The notes beneath the pieces were generated by a model. That model was not told where the DNA came from. It did not search any database and saw only the letters and a program-made list of their open reading frames with translations. A DNA stretch of 30,464 nt from Balamuthia mandrillaris (Eukaryota; Discosea; Longamoebia; Balamuthiidae): the NCBI GenBank assembly GCA_031835245.1, contig JAVKOQ010000521.1, forward strand, positions 1 to 30,464. Direction: 5' to 3'. Position 1 is the first letter of the stretch. Each line of letters opens with the position of its first letter. Made by a program: the position numbers and the translations under genes. This document shows, in pieces, positions 9,499-17,954 of this stretch.

Positions 9499-11738
9499 TC
9501 ATTGTGGTTGACGCTCTCTTTTCCTCATCTCTTTCACATGTCGAATCCTTTTGTATGCTAGGTCGATAGCTTGGAATATGGGAGCCGGGTCCGTTATTTT
9601 GTGGTTGTAAATACTGGCACGAGAGTAGTCGATGTTGAAGTAGGCTGCCATGTTCTCATAGTGGTAGTTCCCAAACCGTCCTGGAGACCAAATCTTTGTA
9701 ATGTGAACAAGAGAGTAAGGAGAGAAGCGAGAAGAAGAGCGAACAGAGAAGAGCAAGAGAGGAGAGAGAAAGAGAGTGAGAATACGGTTTCATAGGAGGG
9801 AAAAAAGGTGGCTTGAATACTTCGATGAGTGAACTGTCTTGTGGTAAGAATGTAATATGGGCGAGAGCAGCACCATGTATACCGATGAAAATGTCCGTTG
9901 TGCGAATGATATTGATCTTTTAGACCAGAGAAGAAAGATAAGAATGAATAAAGTAAAGCGTTGAACATGACAAAGAATTAAGGTTAATGAGAAGAATTAT
10001 AACCTGTTCCATTATTTCAAGCGATGCAAAGTTTACGTTTCTTATTATGGCTTGTGGATATCTGTGCATCAGCATACTTACAAACTGCTCGTGGTTTTCT
10101 ATTTTGCGCTCAACATTCCTATTGCCCACATGCTCATCTTTGACATAGTCCCTTCGCTCAGAAACAGTGATGGTAATAGCGTTTGGATCAGGGAGAAAGT
10201 CTTTCACATTCAGTGCATCCAGCATGTAGTTTCTTTGTTGTTGCAAAGCGTAAGGACATGAAGAAGAATCACAAGAACAATGCAAACCTGTAACCAATCA
10301 AAACAGGACTGGAACGGCATTGCCATCTTGCACCTATGTTTCGACTAATGGGACTGGTGCCTCCAAAAATGCTGATGGTAGCCCTCTCAAAGCAATATGC
10401 TTTGTTGTGGAGATCTGGCAGATATAATACTGGATGGTTTGGCGAGAATGCTCTGCGGAACACCTCGATGTAAGGTCCCTTACTTTTGGTTAAAGACTTT
10501 CATAAGAAACATAACAAATAGGCAAGTTTGGAAGAAGAGGGCGACGTGCATCAATCCTTCGGCTATGATAATTTGAGACTCAGACGGATCGAAGCCCAAT
10601 AGAGCGAAACTGGTGAACGCCCGAACAAGATCTTCTTGCGCATGAAACCAATTGGTCGTCTTGTTTGGCACCACAGTAAAACAAAGATATGTAAACTGCA
10701 AAAGAGATGAAAAAAAGGAGAACTTACATCCCACCGGTTGATGATATAGACAGGATGACGAATGGTGTTGTTGCTGTTGCACAGACTTTCCACGTTGTCC
10801 AGTTTGCCAAACGTTGTGTGACGAGACCAATAGAGGTTATTTTCTGCAAAGTTGTGCTCATTCCAAAGGGAGGTCTCTTGGTTACAAGCCAACCGCACAG
10901 CTCCATCTACAGTTAGGCATCAGCGTTTGCAAGGAAGAAAGCGTGAGGAAAGGCACAAGAAGCGACAAACAGAAAGAAACAACAAACCCTTCAACTGAAA
11001 GGCATTTGAAGATGACTCTTGGTAGTTACCCACACCGCAGCCACACTTCTTTTCTTTAATCTTGGCAAAGTCCATCACCACCCTTCGCAACAAGCAAACG
11101 TTCCTTGGTTTGCCTCCAGCCTCTCTGGGGTCTTTGAATAAGTGACAAACGGCCTCAGACGAAGAAGAGGTTGATGAGAATGGGTGGCAGTAGTCTTTGC
11201 CGTTGGCTCGCCATTCGGTGAGATACTTAAGCCCCCACCGAGAGTAGCATTCTTGGTGTTGCGGTTGTACGTCGTATCCTTGAGCAATAGCCACTTCCAC
11301 GTAGTTTTGCAGAGATACACCATTGCGGGAAGCGGAAACCGAAGATGAAGAAGAAGAGGATGATGATGATGATGATGAAGAAGAAGAGGAGGAGGAGGAG
11401 GAGGAGGAGGAAGAAGCGGAAAAAGAGGAGTAGGAGGAGGAAGTGGAAGTGGAAGAAGAGAAGGACGAGGAAGTAGAATAGGATGACTTTGTTGTCGGCA
11501 GCAGAGGTGAGGTTGGGGACAGCGGTTCGGTGTCGTTCTTGGAGTATGAAGAACGTTGCCTCGTTTCATGCTCCCCTGGAAGGTGCGGTTCATAAGGAGG
11601 GTTCCCCCATGCCGCCTCAGTGGTACTTGTGGAGGGGGCCTGCGTGGCGACCCTGCTGGAAAGGAAGGCGCCCAACAGAAGGCTTCCGGTGAGGATCAGC
11701 AGCAACCCTTGAAAGAGCTGGCCACGCGTCCAGTGCAT
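9499..11738 (-). CDS. GT61-family type II membrane glycosyltransferase
   Basis: Model: complement(9499..9693, 9821..9916, 10004..10232, 10288..10496, 10546..10695, 10728..10906, 10988..11738), 1809 nt, 602 residues. An in-frame TAA lies six codons upstream of the ATG. A short basic N-terminus is followed by a membrane anchor at about residues 9-28 (FQGLLLILTGSLLLGAFL), then a Ser-rich stem, so a Golgi lumenal enzyme is expected. GT61 (DUF563; EOGT, POMGNT2 and plant xylosyltransferase relatives) hallmarks are CLLRRVVMDF, HPVYIINRWD, a GPYIEVFRRAFSP segment, ERR...NHEQFVSMLMHRYPQ, the signature GIHGAALAHITFLP with His520, and SLIEIWSPGRFGNYHYENMA near the end. The family transfers GlcNAc or xylose from nucleotide sugars; the donor and acceptor cannot be told here. 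Introns are 127, 87, 55, 49, 32 and 81 nt from low to high coordinate. The 49-nt intron (GTCGCC donor) is the least certain junction, though it fits both phases. Confidence 0.86.
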
Positions 11739-12046
11739 TCGTTCGTCAAGAGGTTAGCGGTGGTGGTCAACACAAAGCATAACCATGCCAGCAGTAATGC
11801 TTCTTCACAGTGGGCTTGACTTGCAGCAGGGGCGGCGCCGCTTCGGGACGCTGTTTCAGGTGTGAATTTCAACAAATTTTCCGGACGTGACCTAAAAAAA
11901 GGATACGATTGAGGAGCCATACGGATATTATTGCCCAATCAGATATCAAAAATGTGATCTTATCTATTTTTTTCATTTAGAATCAAAGGAGAGCGACCCG
12001 TATCAACATTGGGGAAACTTGTACTGTTCGAAGAATGCTTTTTTTT
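11739..12046. promoter_or_regulatory. Upstream region of the GT61 gene
   Basis: This 308-bp stretch lies between the F-box/SPRY stop and the GT61 start, both genes on the minus strand. No conserved gene was found. It contains GTATCCTTTTTTTAG on the minus strand (about 11893-11907), which resembles a U12-type 5' splice site or a normal acceptor, and an ATG-led open frame (11696-11938) without recognisable homology. Confidence 0.35.
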
Positions 12047-15009
12047 TTATTTTTCATCCTCTTCTTGATTATTGTAAGGTGTTTGTGAAGAGGAGGAAGA
12101 AGATGATGGGGATGAGGATGACGAAGAACGTGCTCTTGTTGTGTTGCTGCTGCCACCAAACATACCAGAAACCAACCTCCAAGAATGATATAACAGATTG
12201 GCCACTGGACTGTGCGAGATGGGCATTGCTGCAGAAGAGTTGGATGCTGATGATGAAGAGGAGGAAGAGGAGGAAGAAGAAGAATTTCTGCTGCCAAAGC
12301 GGAAAAGATTGAGGAGGGAGCGTTTGGTGGATTGGTGCTTGGAAGCTTCGTGTCTGGCTTTGGCCTGCGCGACAGCTGCTTTCAGTTGGTTGATTTGGGA
12401 GCCGAGGTTATTGCAGGCATCTGTTAAGTGCCTTGTGGCTTGCATTCTGCTATCAAACTGATAGTTTTGCAATATTGCTTGAATCTTACAAAAGAAAAGA
12501 TTTGAGACAAAAAGCAGAGGAAGGGGAAGAGGATGAACAAGAATTAGAAACATACCTTGGGATCGGAATCAAGCACGTCAAGGTTGGTAACCCAATAGAG
12601 ATCTCTTCTGCAGACGGCTCGGGCGTATTCGGTGCAAGGAATGGCAAGAAGAGGGATGAGTATGGCGCGTTTACCAGAGTCATCCAGCGAGTCCCATAGA
12701 TCTTGTGGTATCATGATGTCTCGTTTGATCTCTTCTCGTCGTTTTCGTGGCGGTTGTCTTCGTTGAACTTCTTCCTCATCGTCATTATCGGAAGAGTCGC
12801 TGTCATCCTCCGCTCGGTCATTGTTCACCTTTTCCTTTCCTTTTTCTAGTCCTGATTCGCTATCTTCTCTTTCTACTTGTTGCAATGTTTCTTGCTCTTC
12901 TTCATCTTCTGCAGTAGTTGTTTCTGTAGGCGCTTCAGTTGCTTCTGCTTCTTCCATTGTCGAATTAGGGTCATTATTGTAAACACAGAAGCCAGCAAGT
13001 TGTCCCAGAATGCCCTGAACCAAAGGAGATGCCGTCAATTGATTGTTGTCAGCGAGGATTTGTTGAGCGTTGAAAATGTCAGCAAACGCAGCTTCGTCTA
13101 GTTCTGGGCGCTCTACGACCTCGCTCACATCTGACCACCGCTTGTTTTCTTCAATGGCTCTTCGGAGATACATTGCAAGTCCCGTTAACGATCGAAAGAC
13201 GTCCGTAATAGTCATTGTGTCCACATCTAATCCTTCAATTCTGTTTTTTTTTTTTAAAAAAAAAAGAAAGAAGAATAGACCAGAAGCCATAAAAGAAGGG
13301 CATAAGATAGGAAGTCATAAGACGGAATGAGCAAATTAAAAACAACCTTAGTGCTCGTAGCTGACGACGACAATACTCGACAAAGTCTTGGTCCTCCTCG
13401 GCTCCTTCCTCCGCAATTCGTCGCATCACGTCGTCAAAAGGGTCGACATTGTCCCAATCCACCGTTAAAGCCTCTGCAGCATCATCACTCGTGACAATAT
13501 CACTGTCAAGTCGCAACAAGTCCTCCATATCTTTTTGTTCAATATTATGAGAAAATAATTTCAAAACGGAAAAGGGCCAAAGCAAATAAAAACAAACAAA
13601 CACAACCAAAAAACAAACAAACAAACAAACAAACAAACAAACAAACAAACAAACAAACAAACAAACAAACAAACAAACAAACAAACAAACAAACAAACAA
13701 ACAAACAAACAAACAAACAAACAAACAAACAAAGACTAACTTTCTGCGCAAAGAGTCTGTACATGACCAGCAATGTCAAAGGCAAAGTCTCTGCCATGAC
13801 TTCCACCAAAGTTGAACCGTACCACGGCGCCCACTGAATGGAGCGCACATACCGCAAAATAGGAGAAAGGAGCTTTGATGCCTCTCTTCGCCACGCCCAC
13901 AAACTCCCCATTCTTGGTGAAGAACAAGTCTCCTCTCCTCAGGTCGACGCCGCAGCCAACGGTGTCTCCAGAGGTGAACAAGGGAGCGCCCCAGGGTCGC
14001 CCAAAGCCGGACTCCAGGTAGAGTTTGCCGTCGTCGCCGTGGTAGCCATAAGAGCCTGCTCGCCATCCTGGTGCCGCGTTGATTTCGGTATATCCGTCCA
14101 GAGCGATTCCTATTGCAATATGTCTGTTTGTTTTGTTTTTTCGTTTCGTGTTTTGTAAATCAGTAAAAGGAAAAAGGAGAGAGAATAGGGCAAAGGTACT
14201 CTTTAGAGCCAGCCTCAATGACGTGAACCTCGAAATAGGCACAGAGGCAAAAGTCTCCAAACGGTAGTATCTGCAATGGATACTCTGCTTGGGCTCCTTA
14301 TGCTTTCGTTAAGGCTTTCACTTTCTCTCATTCTCTTTCCTCTCTTCTTTCTCTTTTGCTCTCTCCTCTCTTCTTCCTTTCTCTCTTTTCTCTTATGTTA
14401 AAAGGATATTCCAAAGGTTTGGTCTCCTTTGGCAGTGCCGACATAGCTGATGGTTAGTCTGTCTTTGTGCACATGAACGAGGTCCGTGGAGATCTTCTTC
14501 GTGTTGAGGTGTTGCTTGCCTATTTGTTGCAGCAGCGGGTATCGATGCTTAAAGAACTGCTTCCAGGAATCGAACTTCGGGTGCAGTCGCGAAACGTGAA
14601 ACGTTCGTTCGCACAACAGTTTCTACCCAGAGGAAAAAATGAGAAGAGAGAGGTAGAGAGAGGGAGAGAGAGAGGGAGGGAGAGAGGAAGGGAGCGAGGT
14701 CTGAGAAGGGATAGAGAAAGAGTTTTGCAAAGAGAAGCGATGTTATACCCAAAGCAAAAAGTCGTTGGTGAGAGCGTGCCAACGCCGTGAAACGAGGGAA
14801 CATTTGAGTAGCTCTGGCGCTGAGAGGAATGCAAAAAGGTGGATGCAGACCTTTTACCAAAAATCAAATTTAAAATTAAATCGACGTTTGGAGGTGAAAT
14901 AAACAAAAAATGAAGTAATTACCTCTGGCGACAACGAGGCGCAAGGATCAATGCCACCATTCGGTTCCGCTGCAGCGACCTGCGCAGAATGATGCGACTG
15001 CTCTTCCAT
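12047..15009 (-). CDS. F-box/SPRY protein with acidic C-terminal extension
   Basis: Model: complement(12047..12484, 12556..13240, 13347..13530, 13741..14123, 14200..14282, 14410..14622, 14749..14850, 14923..15009), 2175 nt, 724 residues. F-box at about 26-75: SLSPEVCIHLFAFL, ELLKCSLVSRRWHAL, NDFLLWKLLCERTF. SPRY domain at about 110-275, closest in pattern to RanBPM/RanBP9 (CAYFEVHVIEAG, PGWRAGSYGYHGDDGK, PLFTSGDTVGCGVDL, FFTKNGEFVGVA). The remaining 450 residues are not recognised: a helical region (PFDDVMRRIAEEGAEE, VFRSLTGLAMYLRR, LVQGILGQLAGF), a strongly acidic stretch, PPRKRREEIKRD, then helices and a poly-Ser tail. F-box plus SPRY resembles FBXO45-type substrate receptors, so a role in an SCF-like E3 ligase is inferred. 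The 3' site of the U12-type intron could be 14283 or 14271; both keep frame. Confidence 0.85.
13531..13740 (-). repeat. (CAAA)n tract in an F-box/SPRY intron
   Basis: About 120 bp of perfect CAAA repeat on the plus strand (about 13612-13733), TTTG in the transcript, beginning a few bases after the donor GTTAGT. The flanking exons join in phase 1 from LCAE to MEDLLRLDSD. Confidence 0.9.
14283..14409 (-). other. U12-type AT-AG intron in the SPRY region
   Basis: The exon ends GATCAAACCTTTGGA-like coding sequence (GDQTFG) and the intron starts ATATCCTTTT at 14409, an exact match to the minor-spliceosome 5' site. No GT donor near this exon end retains the SPRY frame. CCTTAAC (14314-14308), the core of the U12 branch site, lies about 26 nt before AG at 14284-14283. 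The intron is about 127 nt; a second AG at 14272-14271 is an alternative end. Confidence 0.78.
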
Positions 15010-15206
15010 CTCTCCTGATTCCGTTGTCTTGTGGTTTTTTTTCGTTCATGTATTTTCTCCGCGACGACATGAACATATCATAACGTCGACAGAAATTCTC
15101 ATGACGACGTTCGGGACGACATGGGTTATTTGTCCATGACGACACAGAAAAGGAGCAAAGAAAAAAGAAAGACAGCGAAAGAACAAATAAAACAAACAAT
15201 AAAAGG
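15010..15206. promoter_or_regulatory. Divergent promoter of F-box/SPRY and ankyrin-TPR genes
   Basis: A 197-bp gap between two head-to-head start codons. It contains four short related motifs: GACGACATG at 15063-15071 and 15115-15123, and CATGACGAC at 15100-15108 and 15135-15143. TGACG cores of this kind are typical bZIP/CRE half sites, so shared regulation is possible but untested. Confidence 0.45.
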
Positions 15207-16951
15207 ATGGAAGAGGTGGTGTCGCCAGGCGTGCAGTCCCAGCAGTATCTCACCGAGAAGAAGTTTCTTCAAAAGCTTTTCTTGGCCGTCAAGTCCGGCG
15301 ACCTGCCCACCCTCCGAGACGCGCTCACTGAACGCCGCAAGCAAGAAGAGGAGAAGGAGGGGGCGGTGGATGAGAGCACCTGCAGTTTCGTGGACCACTT
15401 TAAGGACGCCCACAAGCGCACCCTCCTGCACTTTGCCTGTCACTTTGGCCAGGAGGCGGTGGCCAGGTACCTCCTCACCGAGTGCTGGGCCAACGTGAAC
15501 GCCCAAGAGGACGAACGCGAGGACACTCCCCTCTTCTTCGCCGTTCGCCAATTCCTCTCCTCTCCCTCGGACCTTAGCTTGCTCCGTTTCCTGCTGTTGG
15601 AGTCAAGCGCCTACGCCGCTCACGTCAACAAGGAGAACAAGACGGTGCTCCACCTGCTCACCAACACTCCTTCTACCGCCTCCGCCGCTCAGAAAGAACA
15701 GCTCGTTCAACTTCTCGTTCAGTCGCTCTCCGCCTCTTCCACAGAAAAAGACCAAGGAGAAAAGATCTCACCAGAGGTAGCTTTGTTGTTGGAACACAGG
15801 GATGAAGTGGGCACTCCCTTGCTTCATGCGGTGCTGCACCAGGACCTGGAGCTGGTGGAGGCTCTCCTCAAAGCCGGCGCCGACCCCAACGCTCCCAATA
15901 GCTTCGACCAGGCCACAGCCTTGGCCATGGCCGCCTCCATGGGCTTTGAGGAAGGCGTTGACCTGCTTCTCTCTCTTCCTCAGCAGCAAGTGGATATCGA
16001 ACGAACGAATGATGAAGGGTGGACGGCGCTGCATTGCGCGGCGGACGCTGGCAGAGAGGAGATTGTGAGGAAGCTGTTGGCTCATGGAGCCAACCCGAAT
16101 GCCACCACTAAGCAAGTAGGAGGGCGGGAGGTGAGCTTGACACCGTTGGACATGGCAGAGGCCAAAGGCTATGATCGCACAGCTCGCTTGTTGCGTGGGC
16201 GAACTGCTCCTTCTCTCGTGGATAGGAAAGTGGTTGCTCCCACTTCTTCTCCTGCTTCTGAGACGACGACGCCCGAGAAACAAACGAAACAAGATGTGCT
16301 TCCGGAGAAGCCTCAAAGAGAGGGTGCTGTCGATGAGAAGGTTTGGATTGCTCTGTTCTATGTTGCCTGCTTTCTTCTCCTTTTATTCTCTTCTCTGTAC
16401 TTTTCTTTAACATTCTAACGACCGTTTGTAAACGCAAATAACAGGTAACGCAGTTAAAGAACGAAGGCAACAAAGCATTCTTGGCAGGTGATTGGGCCAC
16501 TGCCAAAGAGAAGTACGGCCAAGCCATCGAGCTGGACCCCGCCAATCATGTCCTATACAGCAACCGTTCGGCTTGCTTCCTCAAACTTCAAGACTATGAT
16601 GCCAGCCTTCGCGATGCACAAAAGGCCAAACAACTTGCTCCTTCCTGGCCAAAGGTTTTTTTTTGTCTTTTTCTTTCCTTCTTTTTGTTTTCTTTTATTG
16701 CTTTTTTTTTCCTTCTCTGTTCCTCTTTTCACCAGTTAACGGAAAATAACTCTTAACAGGGATACTTTAGAGAAGGCATGGCATACTTCGAGATGAAGAA
16801 CTACGGAGAGGCGGCAGGTTCCTTTTGGGAAGGCTTGCAGTTGGATCCTTCCAACAAAGAACTGTTGGACTGCTTCAACGAGGCCATTCGACTCGGCAAA
16901 AAGGAACACCAAAAACAGACCAACAGTTCCTCATCCACTTCTTCCACATAG
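15207..16951 (+). CDS. Ankyrin-repeat/TPR co-chaperone-like protein
   Basis: Model: join(15207..16340, 16445..16654, 16760..16951), 1536 nt, 511 residues. Residues about 65-330 hold ankyrin repeats, the clearest being KRTLLHFACHFGQEAVARYL, TPLLHAVLHQDLELVEALL with AGADPNAP, and GWTALHCAADAGREEIVRKL with AHGANPNAT. After a Thr/Lys/Pro linker come three TPR motifs of the Sti1/HOP type: LKNEGNKAFLAGDWATAKEK, VLYSNRSACFLKLQDYDASL and KGYFREGMAYFEMKNYGEAA. The Lys, Asn, Asn, Lys and Arg positions expected for a carboxylate clamp that grips the EEVD tail of Hsp70/Hsp90 are visible, so chaperone binding is a reasonable inference. Both introns are phase 0 (104 and 105 nt) and split the TPR region from the ankyrin exon. 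The 3' flank has TTTTGTAAAAC. Confidence 0.9.
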
Positions 16952-17125
16952 TTTTTCTTTTTTGTAAAACTATTTATTTTAAAAGAAAGAAACGTTGGAG
17001 TGTGTTGTTGTTTTTACTATTTTACACGTTTGATACATACATATTACAAAGTTACAAGTATACAAAAATGTAAAGCGAGAAGAGAGGAGGAGAAAGAACT
17101 CTACAAATTATAACAAAAACTGTTC
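16952..17125. other. Convergent 3' region of ankyrin-TPR and kinase genes
   Basis: A 174-bp AT-rich spacer between two opposing stops. TGTAA-type motifs occur on both strands (TTTTGTAAAAC after the plus gene; TTGTAACTTTGTAAT on the minus strand near 17045-17060), possible polyadenylation signals. Confidence 0.45.
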
Positions 17126-17541
17126 TCAGTTGACGATCGCCGTTTTGTTGTTGTGGCTTGGTTGATGGAAGCTCTGCATCGGTTTTCGCTTCTGTTGCTG
17201 AGCCTTTTGCTTCAGGTCCTTTTGTACTAGGAAGAGAGAGGCGGTGATCGAGTTGAATGCCTTTTGAGCGATGCTGTTGAGGATGTCCTGTTGGTTGAAG
17301 CCAAACTCGGTGAGGGCCTCGATGACCTGAGGAGAGGGAGTAGCTTCCACGTCCACATAGTCGACGTGCTTCTCCTCAAGCTCCTGTAGCAGGGGCTTGT
17401 GGCCCTTATTGGTCCATGGGTGATTGCAGATCTCTTCCAAACTGATTCTTTTCTCGGGATCACTTTGAAAGATTCTATCAATAAGATCTCCAAACTCTGT
17501 TTTGTTTAAAAAAGAGGACGGAATGTTCAGTATTGTGCTTC

Positions 17542-17580
<39 letters not shown>

Positions 17581-17911
17581 AAACCTGGAGATGTTGGACG
17601 ACCCTCGCAAGCCTCATCCAAAGGAATGTAGTCCGCTTTGATGATGTATTTGGGATCCTCAAAAGGCAACACACTGGTAATGAGGCAGTACAAGACTACA
17701 CCCATGCTCCACACGTCCACCTTCTCGCCTACGTACTTCCTGCAGAGGAACATCTCAGGGGCAGCGTAGGCGGAGGAGCCGCAGAAGGTGCTGAGCAACC
17801 GACCCGAGGAGGTGAAGTTGCCCAAGCCCAAGTCGATCACCACCACATTGCCATCTTGGTTCAACATGATGTTTTCCAGCTGTTGACAGAAAAGGATTAG
17901 GAAACGTGTTC

Positions 17912-17954
<43 letters not shown>

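Noticed and set aside
10497-10545. Reading straight through this GT61 stretch
   Set aside because: The frame reaches a stop after KVFNQK; removing 49 nt restores GPYIEVFRRAFSP and fits both flanking phases, though the GTCGCC donor is weak.
13545-13751. VCLFVCLF repeat open frame resembling a membrane peptide
   Set aside because: Produced by the CAAA repeat within an intron.
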